Positions 33,720 through 42,062 of a DNA stretch of 64,000 bases are shown in pieces. The stretch is taken from NCBI RefSeq assembly GCF_024137025.1, contig NZ_JAMYJR010000002.1, positions 310,001 through 374,000 on the forward strand, given 5' to 3'. Under the pieces are notes generated by a model that had not been told where the DNA came from, ran no database searches, and saw nothing but the letters and a program-made list of their open reading frames with translations. Every line of letters starts with the position of its first letter. The stretch's first letter is position 1. The stretch is from Paractinoplanes aksuensis. Its GTDB lineage: Bacteria > Actinomycetota > Actinomycetes > Mycobacteriales > Micromonosporaceae. The position numbers were made by a program, and so were the translations under genes.

Positions 33720-34511
33720 ATGACCCCTCAACGACCGCTGGCCCTGGTGACGGGCGCATCCGCCGGTATCGGCTACGCCCTGGCCGGTCAAGCCGCCCGG
33801 CACGGCCACGACGTCATCATCACCGGCGCCAGCCCCCGCGTGCATGATTCAGCCGCCCGCCTCACCGAAGCGACCGGTGCTCAGGTGACACCGGTGCAGT
33901 CCGACCTGCGCACCCCCGAAGGCGTCGATCAGGTCTGGGCCGCCGTCACCAGCAGCGGACGGCCCCTGGCGATCGCCATGCTCAACGCCGGCGTCAGCCT
34001 CGGCGGCGCCGCGTTCGTCGACACCGACCTCGACGACGAACTCAACGAGATCCAGCTCAACGTCATCTCCCAGGTCCGGCTGGCCAAGCCCATCGCCCGT
34101 GACATGGTCGCCCGCCGCACCGGCCGGATCCTGTTCACCAGCTCGCTGTCCGCAACCACACCAACGCCTTACGAGACCATCTACGGACCGACCCGCGCCT
34201 TCGTCTACTCCTTCGCCCAATCCCTGCGACAGGAACTGCTCGACAGCGGCGTCACCGTCACCGCCCTGCTGCCCGGCGCCACCGCCACCGAGTTCCACGA
34301 ACGCGCCGGCATGGGCGGCACCCACTTCGGCGACAACTCCTGGAAGAACGACCCCGAACTCGTCGCCCGTAAAGGCTTCGACGGGCTCATGGCCGGACGC
34401 GACCACGTCATCGGCGGCGACCGCGCCACCTGGCGCGCCGCCATCCGCCAGCGAATCCTGCCCGAACGCATCAAAGCCGCCCAGTTCGCCAAGGCTTCAC
34501 GACCGCGCTGA
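33720..34511 (+). CDS. Short-chain dehydrogenase/reductase, Lys replaced in active site
   Basis: A 263-residue classical SDR. The cofactor motif TGASAGIG is at 11-18, NAG in LNAGVSLGG, and catalytic Ser in TSSLSA. The active-site Tyr155 is followed by GPT and Arg159 (YxxxR) where YxxxK is expected; close relatives often have YGATK. The Lys-to-Arg change may lower or alter activity. ATG 33720 has AAGGA 8 bases upstream. It lies between the ISL3 stub and a decayed gap. Confidence 0.85.
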   Translation: MTPQRPLALVTGASAGIGYALAGQAARHGHDVIITGASPRVHDSAARLTEATGAQVTPVQSDLRTPEGVDQVWAAVTSSGRPLAIAMLNAGVSLGGAAFVDTDLDDELNEIQLNVISQVRLAKPIARDMVARRTGRILFTSSLSATTPTPYETIYGPTRAFVYSFAQSLRQELLDSGVTVTALLPGATATEFHERAGMGGTHFGDNSWKNDPELVARKGFDGLMAGRDHVIGGDRATWRAAIRQRILPERIKAAQFAKASRPR

Positions 34512-34866
34512 CTGCGACAACCCAGGTCAGGCTGCGGAACCCGCCTGCGCCCACGGAAACCCGAGGAGTCGCTCATATGTTCGACTGGACCCGCCGATCA
34601 TCGAGAGTCGAGGCGCGGTCCGGCCCGCTGGGCTCAGCCAAGACATCTACGAGTCCGGCCCGCTGTGGACAACTCGCGAGTGGACCTGAGGCACCTGTGG
34701 ACAACTGAGAACCGGTCGCTGGGAAATCGAGTACGGTTCCCACCAATTCCCTTTGGGTGGGCGGGGGAGGCGGTGGCACAGGCGCAGGAGAGCGCGTGAG
34801 CTCGAGGACGCGAGACTTGGAAGGCCGCGAATCCCGATCAACCGCGGGCAGGGAAGCTGGATCGAG
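34512..34866. other. Gene-free gap with two DnaA boxes
   Basis: No gene found. The stretch has lower GC and no frame with actinobacterial codon bias. It contains two TGTGGACAA sites (see 34664-34704). Together with the ISL3 stub 1 kb away it looks like decayed accessory DNA. Confidence 0.4.
34664..34704. promoter_or_regulatory. Two perfect DnaA boxes in direct orientation
   Basis: TGTGGACAA at 34664-34672 and again at 34696-34704; its complement TTGTCCACA is the actinobacterial DnaA-box consensus. 32 bases start to start, same strand. There are too few boxes for a chromosomal origin. Confidence 0.5.
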
Positions 34867-36030
34867 TCAGGCCGGCCAGGGCTGGTCGGTCTCGACGGGC
34901 ACCGTGTAGTCGACGCCGGGGATGTCGAAGCCGTAAAGGGCGCGGAACTGGCCGCGGAACCACGGGATGTCGGCGAGCTGGTCGACGTTGGCCGGGGTGA
35001 GGGCGGACCAGCGGTCGGCCACCGCGGCCTGGACGGCCGGGTCGAGTTCCCAGCGGTCGAGGCGGATGCGGCCCTCCGGGTCCAGGTCGAGCGGGGCGGC
35101 GCCGGTCAGCTGGTCCCACAGCTGCACCGACTGCTCCAGCGGGGAGACCATCCGCTCCCCCAGCACGCCGCGCAGCAGGCTGACGTACAGGGCGATCCCT
35201 GGGATGGCCGTCGAGGCCTGGGTGACGGCGGCGCCGTTGACCGACGTGAACGCTCGGCCGCCGACCGCAGCCAACTGCTTCGTCAGGGCGGCGGCCGTGT
35301 TCTCCAGGTCGACCTTGGCGGCGCCGATCGTGCCGTCGCGGTAGATGGCTGAGGTCAGCCGGGAGCCGATGTAGGACAGGGCCACCGTGGTGAAGCCGTC
35401 GTGGAGCAGGCCGCGGGACTGCAGGGCCGCGACCCACCACGACCAGTCCTCGCCGCCCATCACCTTGACCGTGGCTGCGGCCTCGTCGTCGGTGGCGGGG
35501 GTGACCGTGACCTCGCGCAGCTCGGCGACGCCGTCGCGGTCGAACTCGAGGGTGCGGGTCGTGTGCTCGGCCCCCAGCGGTTTGATCACCGACTGGTAGG
35601 TGGGGCCGCGGCGCGGGGCGGCCACACTGTAGATCAGGTGGTCGAGGCGGCCGAAGCGGTCGGCGATCAGGTCGAGCGCCTGCTGCTTGGTGGTGTCGGC
35701 GAAGGCGTCGGCGTTGAGAAACGTGAACGACGGCGACAGGGCGGCGGTGGCGATCGTGCGGTACCAGCCGGCCGTGGCCGTGCGGCGGCCCGGCGGGCGT
35801 TCGAACGCGATGCCGACGCCCTCGATGCCGTAGCGGGCCAGTCCGGCCACCGTGGCCGCCAGGCCGTAGCCCGCACTCGAACCGATGACCAGGGCGGTCC
35901 GGCGGCGCTCCGGCGTGCGGGTCTCGCCGAGTTGCTCGCGCAGGTCGGCCACGGTGCGGAAGCAGCCGGCGGGGTGCGCGTCGATCAGCAGGAAGCCCCG
36001 CCCGGAGGGGCTCACGACACGTTCGGTCAA
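34867..36030 (-). CDS. fabV: Trans-2-enoyl-CoA/ACP reductase (FabV type)
   Basis: A 387-residue NAD(P)H-dependent reductase that saturates trans-2-enoyl thioesters in fatty acid synthesis. The N-terminal RGFLLIDAHPAGC, the cofactor loop GSSAGYGLAATVAG, IYSVAAPRR, and the YRDGTIGAAK active site with Y-x8-K are all diagnostic, and the length is that of FabV. I take TTG 36030 as start because it overlaps the stop of the upstream reductase by 4 bases (TTGA) and agrees with the family start. FabV enzymes are insensitive or less sensitive to triclosan-type inhibitors of FabI. Confidence 0.9.
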   Translation of the reverse strand: MTERVVSPSGRGFLLIDAHPAGCFRTVADLREQLGETRTPERRRTALVIGSSAGYGLAATVAGLARYGIEGVGIAFERPPGRRTATAGWYRTIATAALSPSFTFLNADAFADTTKQQALDLIADRFGRLDHLIYSVAAPRRGPTYQSVIKPLGAEHTTRTLEFDRDGVAELREVTVTPATDDEAAATVKVMGGEDWSWWVAALQSRGLLHDGFTTVALSYIGSRLTSAIYRDGTIGAAKVDLENTAAALTKQLAAVGGRAFTSVNGAAVTQASTAIPGIALYVSLLRGVLGERMVSPLEQSVQLWDQLTGAAPLDLDPEGRIRLDRWELDPAVQAAVADRWSALTPANVDQLADIPWFRGQFRALYGFDIPGVDYTVPVETDQPWPA

Positions 36031-36563
36031 CGGACGACCCGGTACCAGATGCTGGGGATCGGGCCGGCCGTCGAGGAGATCTCCTCGAGCGCGGCGCCGG
36101 GCCCGCGGAACAGCGGGACGCCGTCGCCCAGCAGGACGGGGGCCACGAAGACCAGGATCTCGTCGAGCAGACCGGCGGTCAGGCACTGGGTGGCCACGTC
36201 GGCGCCGAGCACGTTGACGTAGCGGTCGCCGGCCGCGGCCCGGGCCGCGGTCACCGCCTCGCCCAGGTCGCTGAGGAACGTCGTGTCGGGGACCACGCGG
36301 TCCGGCGGGTTGTGGGTCAGCACGAACTGCGGGCCCGACCACAGGCCACCGAAGGCGCCTTCGCTGTCGGTGCCGGCGTTGGGGTCGTCGCCGAAGAACG
36401 TGCGGGCCCCGCACACCAGGGAACCGATCTGCTGCCACAGGCCGTCGGCGACCTCGTGCGGGCCGGTGTCGGGCAGGGCGGCCATCCAGCTCATGTCGCC
36501 GCCGGGGCCGGCGATGAAGCCGTCCACCGACATGGTCGCCGAGTAGAGGAGCTTCGCCATCAT
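36027..36563 (-). CDS. Dihydrofolate reductase-family (RibD C-terminal) protein
   Basis: A 178-residue protein with the RibD-C/DHFR-like fold: KLLYSATMSVDGFIAGPGGDMSWM at the start, CGARTFFGDD and FVLTHNPPDRV in the middle, VLGADVATQCLTAGLLDEIL near the end. Members reduce small molecules with NADPH; the substrate is not known and it is not true FolA. Its stop overlaps fabV (TTGA) and its start overlaps the LPXTG gene (ATGA), so three unlike genes form one transcript. Confidence 0.85.
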   Translation of the reverse strand: MMAKLLYSATMSVDGFIAGPGGDMSWMAALPDTGPHEVADGLWQQIGSLVCGARTFFGDDPNAGTDSEGAFGGLWSGPQFVLTHNPPDRVVPDTTFLSDLGEAVTAARAAAGDRYVNVLGADVATQCLTAGLLDEILVFVAPVLLGDGVPLFRGPGAALEEISSTAGPIPSIWYRVVR

Positions 36564-37648
36564 CGCCGCCGGCGGCCGACCAGGACGGCGCCCGCGCCCA
36601 GGAGCAGCAGCAGCGCGCCGCCGGCCAGCAGCGGCATCGTGGCCGCGCCGGTGATCGGCAGGTCGCCGCCACCACCGCCACCGCTGCCGTCACCGGGGGT
36701 GGGCGAGGCCGTCGGGGTCGGCGTCGACGAGGCGGGCGGGTTCAGGCCGGTCAGGTCGGCCACGTAGCTGGTCTTGTCGTTGTCCTCGTTGATCGGGTTG
36801 AGGAACCACTCGCTGTACGCGAAGTTGGACGGCGAGTCGTAGACGTACAGCTCGACCGGAACCTTGGTGCCGCGCCACTTCGAGTTCGCGGCGATCGGCA
36901 CCGTGCGCTTGACCTCGGTCTCCTGCCCGGGCGCGAGCGCCTTCCGGACCGTGCACTGGTTCTTGCCGGAGGTGAACCGGCAGGTCGCGCCCGGCCCGAC
37001 GCCGGTGCCGTGCCAGTTGATGACCGAGAACGTCTCGTGGAAGGTGAACTTGGTCGTCGTCTGGGGGCCGTAGTTGCGCAGCACGACCGTGTAGGTGACG
37101 GCGTCCTCGGCGACGGCCAGGTCCTTCACCGCGATGCCCATGTCGGCCGACCCGGCCACGGTGTTCACCCACGTGCGGGTGTTGTCGACGGTCCAGTCGT
37201 CCTCGCCGCCGGCGACGTTCATCTTCAGGGTGAAGGGCAGCTTCGTGCCGAGCGGCGTGTCCTCACCGACCCGCAGTTCGATCGGGAAATTCAGCGGCGT
37301 GAAGCTGCCGTCGGGCACCGGCCCGGCGTGGCGGCAGGTCAGCAGCGAGTCCACCACCTCGCACGGTCCGGAGCTGTCGCCGTCGCCGGGGGCGTAGGTG
37401 ACACCGGCCGGAATGGTGAGCGTGATGCTCAGCCGGGACGGGTCGAGCGGCGAGGTGTCCCCGCCCGTGGTCGAGGCGAAGCCGCGCAGGTTGACCTTCC
37501 ACACGTAGCCCTGCGGGAACTCGGCCGGGATGTTGAACTCGTTGAGCCCCGAATGAACGGGCTCGGCGGCGGCCTGGGCGGGGGTCACGGCGGCGCCCGC
37601 GAGAACGAACGCGAGGCCGAGCACGCTGGCGATACGGCGGAGGATCAC
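36560..37648 (-). CDS. LPXTG-anchored surface protein
   Basis: A 362-residue cell-wall protein. Signal peptide ASVLGLAFVLAGAAVTPAQA, two beta-rich domains with repeated conserved cysteine pairs (GPCEVVDSLLTC; ATCRFTSGKNQC), a Pro/Thr and Gly linker, then LPITG, a hydrophobic helix and RRRR. This is the sorting signal for a sortase, but no sortase gene is nearby. It is paralogous to the next gene upstream. The C-terminal overlap with the DHFR-like gene is 4 bases. Confidence 0.9.
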   Translation of the reverse strand: MILRRIASVLGLAFVLAGAAVTPAQAAAEPVHSGLNEFNIPAEFPQGYVWKVNLRGFASTTGGDTSPLDPSRLSITLTIPAGVTYAPGDGDSSGPCEVVDSLLTCRHAGPVPDGSFTPLNFPIELRVGEDTPLGTKLPFTLKMNVAGGEDDWTVDNTRTWVNTVAGSADMGIAVKDLAVAEDAVTYTVVLRNYGPQTTTKFTFHETFSVINWHGTGVGPGATCRFTSGKNQCTVRKALAPGQETEVKRTVPIAANSKWRGTKVPVELYVYDSPSNFAYSEWFLNPINEDNDKTSYVADLTGLNPPASSTPTPTASPTPGDGSGGGGGGDLPITGAATMPLLAGGALLLLLGAGAVLVGRRRR

Positions 37649-37690
37649 GGCGGGAGAGTAACAAGACCTTCCGCCGTACGCTGCCCTTGC

Positions 37691-38752
37691 TCAGATTTTG
37701 CGACGCCGCCCCACCAACAGGGCGAACGCCCCCACCGCCAGCAGCGTCAGCCCGGCCACCGCGACTCCCCCAGCCGGTGTGCCGGTGATCGGCAGGCCGA
37801 CGCCCGGCGCCGGCGCACCCGTGGGCGGGCCGGCGGGGACCGAAGGCGATGGAGATGCAAGAGGCAGGGAAACCGTGAGGCTCGCCTTGTCGTTGGTGGC
37901 GTCGAAGACCGGGTGGATCCAGGTCGACCCGACGAAGTCGGACGGCGAGTCGAACACGTCGAGGGCCAGCGTCACCGTAGTGCCCCGCAGCGGCGAGCCG
38001 GCCGGGATCGGCACGGTCCACCGGACCTCGTAGTCGTCGCCCGGCGCGAGCGGCGACCGCACCGTGCACTGGTTCTTGCCCGAGGTGTTGCGGCAGGTCA
38101 GCCCCGGCTTGGCACTCACGCCCCGGCCCGGCCAGCGCGGCCCGTACGCATGGGTCTCGTGGAACGTGAACTTGTCGGTCGTCATCGGACCGTTGTTGTG
38201 CACGACCACGGTGTACGCGACGTCGTCCTCGCCCACAGCCAGGTCCTTCACCGACAGGCCGAGGTCGGCGCCCGCCCCGACCCTGCTCTGCCGCAGCGTG
38301 GTGATCGGGCTGTTGGGCAGCCCGTCGGCCGAGACCACCAGCTTGAACGGCAGCGGCGTGCCGACCGGGGTGCCGTCGGCCACCCGCAGCTTGACCACCC
38401 ACGGGAACAGCCAGGGCTCGGTGGGACTGACCCGGGTGACCCGGCACGTCAGCTCGACGCCGTCCTGCTCGCAGGGGCCGGCCTGCTCACGCCCCTCCGA
38501 CAGCTCGCCCGGACCGTCGTAGCTGACGCTCGGCGGCAGCGTGAGCACGGCCCGCACCAGCGACGCGTCGGCCTCGCCACCGATGAACTGGGCCCCGAAC
38601 CCCTGCTGGTACGAGTAGCCGGACGCCATCTCGGGCGAGAACGTGCCCGCATAGCTGGACAGTTCGGCGGCGGCGGCGTGAGCCGGGGTCACGGCGGCGG
38701 TGACCAGGGTCGACGCGAGGCCGAGGGTGCACAGGAGTCGGCGCGCAATCAC
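37691..38752 (-). CDS. LPXTG-anchored surface protein, paralogue
   Basis: A 353-residue protein starting GTG 38752 with signal peptide LLCTLGLASTLVTAAVTPAHA, then the same architecture as the gene downstream of it: GPCEQDGVELTC and LTCRNTSGKNQCTVR cysteine pairs, a conserved DLGLSVKDLAVGEDDVAYTV (against DMGIAVKDLAVAEDAVTYTV in its neighbour), Pro/Ser linker, LPITG, helix, RRRKI. The 42-base spacing and shared order show a tandem duplication. Function unknown; probably displayed on the mycelial wall. Confidence 0.9.
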   Translation of the reverse strand: MIARRLLCTLGLASTLVTAAVTPAHAAAAELSSYAGTFSPEMASGYSYQQGFGAQFIGGEADASLVRAVLTLPPSVSYDGPGELSEGREQAGPCEQDGVELTCRVTRVSPTEPWLFPWVVKLRVADGTPVGTPLPFKLVVSADGLPNSPITTLRQSRVGAGADLGLSVKDLAVGEDDVAYTVVVHNNGPMTTDKFTFHETHAYGPRWPGRGVSAKPGLTCRNTSGKNQCTVRSPLAPGDDYEVRWTVPIPAGSPLRGTTVTLALDVFDSPSDFVGSTWIHPVFDATNDKASLTVSLPLASPSPSVPAGPPTGAPAPGVGLPITGTPAGGVAVAGLTLLAVGAFALLVGRRRKI

Positions 38753-38875
38753 CGGCGCACGGTAGCAACCCGACCGGCCCGGCCCGGCCGGAATCCGATT
38801 TGGTGCTAATTCCGGATGGTGCAACCGGCGCGCTCCCGAGTTTCGGGGTCATGACAGCGGCGTTACGTTCCGGCC

Positions 38876-39883
38876 ATGGCGATGAAAGCGCTTTCAAAGG
38901 CGACCATCTATCAGGTCGCCCAGCTTGCGGGCGTCTCGATCGCCACCGTGTCGCGGGCTCTGCGCGACTCCGAACTGGTCACCGCCGAGACCCGGGAACG
39001 GGTCCAGGCGGCCGCGCGGCAGCTCAACTTCACCCCCAGCCGGCCCGCCCGCTCGCTGGCCGAGGGCCGGCACGCGGCCAACGGCATCGTCTTCCCCGAC
39101 CTGGTCGGGCCCTACTACGCCGAGGTGGTGCTGGGCTACGAGGCGGCCGCGGCCGCTTCCGGCAGCAGCGTGCTGATCCTGGCCACCAACGGACGCCGGG
39201 ACGCGGCAGCCGCCGTCCGCGACCTGGCCGGGCGGGTCGACGGGCTGACCGTGATGGGCCGCACGGTCGACGACGAGGTGGTGGCCGGGATCGCCGGCAC
39301 CGGGCTGCCCGTGGTGCTGCTGGCCCGCGACCCGGTCGACGGGGTGGACACCGTGCGGGCCGGCAACACCGGGACGGCCCGGGCTCTGGCCGAACACCTG
39401 GTCGGGCACGGCCACCGGAGGCTCACGTTCCTGGGCGACCCGGACGACTCGCCCGACGTCGCCGGTCGCTACGCCGGCGTGCGGGCCGGCGCGAAAGGCG
39501 CGCGTCTGACCCTCGTACGCGGGAAGGGTCTGGACCTGGAATCGGGCCGCCGCGCCGCGGCGCCCCTGCTGACCGCCGACAAACCCGACGCCGTGATCTG
39601 CGCGAACGACGAGGTGGCGCTGGGCGTGCTGCTGGCCGCGGCCGACCTGGGCCTGCGGGTGCCCGAGGACCTGGCCGTGACCGGCTGGGACGACCTGCTC
39701 GCGGCCCGGTTCGCCGGCCTGACCACCGTGCGGCAGCCGATGCGCGAACTCGGCGCGACGGCCGCCCACTGGCTCCACAAACGCATAACCGAAGAGAACC
39801 GGACAGCCGCCCGCCGCCGGGTCCTCGCCACCGAAGTGGTGATCCGCGGCAGTTGCGGCGCGCACGAGGAGGTGCATCCATGA
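38876..39883 (+). CDS. LacI-family regulator of carbohydrate operon
   Basis: A 335-residue repressor. The HTH TIYQVAQLAGVSIATVSRAL is followed by the hinge PSRPARSLAEG and a periplasmic-binding-protein-like core (GIVFPDLVGPYYAEVVLGYE; ICANDEVALGVL). A perfect 14-bp palindrome typical of LacI operators lies over the start codons. It overlaps the binding-protein gene by ATGA and is the first gene of the sugar operon, which it should repress until a sugar is bound. ATG 38876 and 38882 are both possible starts. Confidence 0.9.
   Translation: MAMKALSKATIYQVAQLAGVSIATVSRALRDSELVTAETRERVQAAARQLNFTPSRPARSLAEGRHAANGIVFPDLVGPYYAEVVLGYEAAAAASGSSVLILATNGRRDAAAAVRDLAGRVDGLTVMGRTVDDEVVAGIAGTGLPVVLLARDPVDGVDTVRAGNTGTARALAEHLVGHGHRRLTFLGDPDDSPDVAGRYAGVRAGAKGARLTLVRGKGLDLESGRRAAAPLLTADKPDAVICANDEVALGVLLAAADLGLRVPEDLAVTGWDDLLAARFAGLTTVRQPMRELGATAAHWLHKRITEENRTAARRRVLATEVVIRGSCGAHEEVHP
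38883..38896. promoter_or_regulatory. LacI-type operator over the lacI start codon
   Basis: TGAAAGCGCTTTCA is a perfect palindrome matching the LacI/GalR operator core (CG centre). It occupies codons 3-7 of the regulator gene itself, so binding would block transcription or initiation at the operon's own start. Confidence 0.75.
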
Positions 39884-41136
39884 GGAAGAAATGGCTGGCC
39901 GTGGCGACCTGCGCGGCCCTGGCAGCGAGCGTGACCGCGGGCTGCGGCCGCGACGACAGCGGCGGCGGCGACACGGCCGAAGCGGTGGAGGAAGGCAAGG
40001 CCACCGGCGAGATCACGGTGTGGGCGATGGGCACCGAGGGCGAGAAGCTGAGCGAGTTCGCGAAGGCCTTCACCACCGAGAACCCGGACGCCAAGGTCAC
40101 TGTGACCGCGGTGCCGTGGGACTCGGCCCAGCAGAAGATCTCGAGCGCGATCGCGGCCAAGGCGACGCCGGACGTGTCGATGATCGGCACGACCATGCAG
40201 GGTGAATTCGCCAAGACCGGCGCGCTCGACCCGACCCCGACCGACCTGTTCCGGAAGGACTCGTTCTTCCCGGGCGCCTGGGACACCACCGTCGTCGACG
40301 ACACGTCGTACGGGATTCCCTGGTACGTCGAGACGCGCGGCCTGTTCTACCGGACCGACCTGGCCGAGAAGGCCGGGTTCCCGGACGGCCCGAAGACGTG
40401 GGACGAGTTGACCGCGTTCGCCCAGGCCATGAAGGACAAGGCCGGCGCCAAGTGGGGCATCAACCTGCAGCCCGGCAAGACCGGCAGCTGGCAGACGATC
40501 CTGCCGTTCGGCTGGTCCAACGGCGCCGCCATCGAGGCCGACGGCAAGTGGACGTTCGACACCCCGCAGATGACCGAGGCGCTGACCTACTACCAGTCGT
40601 TCTTCAAGGACAAGCTGTCCCCGGACGACCTGCCGCAGGGCGCGCTCGAGCCCGCCTTCGCCAAGGGCGAGATCGCCTCTTTCATCTCCGGGCCGTGGCA
40701 CGTCGGCATCCTCAACGAGCAGGGCGCCAAGGGGAAGTTCGCGGTGGCGCCGTTGCCGGCCAAGCAGTCGTCGACCTCCTTCATCGGCGGCAGCAACCTG
40801 GCCGTGTTCAAGGACGCCAAGAACCGGGACGCGGCCTGGAAGTTCCTGGCCTGGCTGAGCAAGCCCGACGTCCAGGTCAAGTGGTATCAGGCCGTGAGCG
40901 ACCTGCCCGCCGTGCAGTCGGCGTGGGACGACCCGGCGCTCGCCAGTGATCCGAACCTGAAGGTGTTCGGGACGGCGCTCGAGTCGGCGAAGGCGCCGCC
41001 GTCGTTCCCGACCTGGACCCAGCTGGCCGCGACGTTCGACGTCGAGGCCGAGAAGGTGTGCGTGGGCGGGGCCGACCCCGCGGCCGCGCTGAAGGCGGTG
41101 CAGAGCCAGGCCGAATCCATCGGCACCGGCTCGTGA
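39880..41136 (+). CDS. Sugar ABC transporter substrate-binding lipoprotein
   Basis: A 418-residue family 1 extracellular solute-binding protein. Signal peptide with lipobox (SVTAGC, Cys at residue 23), then ITVWAMGTEGEKLSEFAKAF and the usual two-lobed fold. It should be lipid-anchored outside the membrane, catching an oligosaccharide released by the secreted enzyme of the operon. Start ATG 39880 has GAGGAGG 7 bases upstream and overlaps the lacI stop. The next permease overlaps by 4 bases. Confidence 0.92.
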   Translation: MRKKWLAVATCAALAASVTAGCGRDDSGGGDTAEAVEEGKATGEITVWAMGTEGEKLSEFAKAFTTENPDAKVTVTAVPWDSAQQKISSAIAAKATPDVSMIGTTMQGEFAKTGALDPTPTDLFRKDSFFPGAWDTTVVDDTSYGIPWYVETRGLFYRTDLAEKAGFPDGPKTWDELTAFAQAMKDKAGAKWGINLQPGKTGSWQTILPFGWSNGAAIEADGKWTFDTPQMTEALTYYQSFFKDKLSPDDLPQGALEPAFAKGEIASFISGPWHVGILNEQGAKGKFAVAPLPAKQSSTSFIGGSNLAVFKDAKNRDAAWKFLAWLSKPDVQVKWYQAVSDLPAVQSAWDDPALASDPNLKVFGTALESAKAPPSFPTWTQLAATFDVEAEKVCVGGADPAAALKAVQSQAESIGTGS

Positions 41137-42062
41137 CCGCCCTGCTGACGCGGCCTTCCCAGGAGGGCCGCGTCGCCCCCGTCCGCAAAAGGAAGCGGAA
41201 ATGGGCCGGCTGGGCCTTCGCGGCCCCGTTCACGGTGCTGTTCCTGGTGTTCGCGCTGCTGCCCGTGGTCGCCTCGCTCGTCATGAGTGTCACCGACATG
41301 CGAGCAACCGATTTGCGTACGCCGCTGTCGGTGAACTTCGTGGGCCTGGACAACTACACGCGGCTGTTCTCCGACGACCTGTTCGTCCGATCGGCGATCA
41401 ACACGCTCGTCTTCGTCGGGCTCGGCGTGCCGCTGACCATCGTGGCCGCCATGGCCGCCGCCAACGGGCTGAACTCGGGTCTGATCCGGTTCCGGGCGCT
41501 GTTCCGGGTCGGCTTCTACCTGCCCGTGGTGACCAGCATCGTGGCCATCGCGGTCATCTGGCGGTTCCTGCTCGACCCCGAGGCGGGCCTGGTCAACAAC
41601 CTGCTCGCCCAGATCGGGATCACCGGGCCGAACTGGCTCGGCGACACCAGCACCTCGCTGGGCTCGATCATCGTGATGGCGGCCTGGCGCAACTTCGGTT
41701 CGCTGATGGTCATCTTCCTGGCGGCTCTGCAGGGCATTCCCACCGACCTGTACGAGGCCGCGCGGCTCGACGGCGCGGGCCGGTGGCAGCAGTTCCGGCG
41801 GATCACGCTGCCGCTGATGCGCCCGGCCCTGCTGTTCGGCGCGGTCATCACCGGCATCGGCTACCTGCAGCTGTTCGAGGAGCCGCTGGTCATGACCCAG
41901 GGCGGGCCGCTCAGCTCGACGCTGTCGGTCAGCTACCACATCTACAACCAGTTCGGGTTCGGCAACTACGGCTACGCCGCGGCCGCCTCGTACGTGCTGT
42001 TCGTGGCCATCGTCGCCCTGTCCGTGCTGCAGTTCCGGCTGCTGGGGAACCGTGATGACTAG
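41133..42062 (+). CDS. Sugar ABC transporter permease (MalF type)
   Basis: A 309-residue permease with six helices. It has a basic N-terminus (RKRKRKWAGWAFAAPFTVLF) and the EAA loop EAARLDGAGRWQQFRRITLPL, which contacts the ATPase. GTG 41133 overlaps the binding-protein stop (GTGA). Together with the next gene it forms the membrane channel. No ATPase gene follows, so a shared MsiK-type ATPase encoded elsewhere is likely. Confidence 0.92.
   Translation: MTALLTRPSQEGRVAPVRKRKRKWAGWAFAAPFTVLFLVFALLPVVASLVMSVTDMRATDLRTPLSVNFVGLDNYTRLFSDDLFVRSAINTLVFVGLGVPLTIVAAMAAANGLNSGLIRFRALFRVGFYLPVVTSIVAIAVIWRFLLDPEAGLVNNLLAQIGITGPNWLGDTSTSLGSIIVMAAWRNFGSLMVIFLAALQGIPTDLYEAARLDGAGRWQQFRRITLPLMRPALLFGAVITGIGYLQLFEEPLVMTQGGPLSSTLSVSYHIYNQFGFGNYGYAAAASYVLFVAIVALSVLQFRLLGNRDD

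Noticed and set aside
34664..34704. DnaA boxes as a replication origin
   Set aside because: Only two boxes, no dnaA/dnaN genes and no large intergenic cluster.
34753..34860. Possible tRNA-like fold
   Set aside because: No acceptor stem or T-loop consensus could be aligned.
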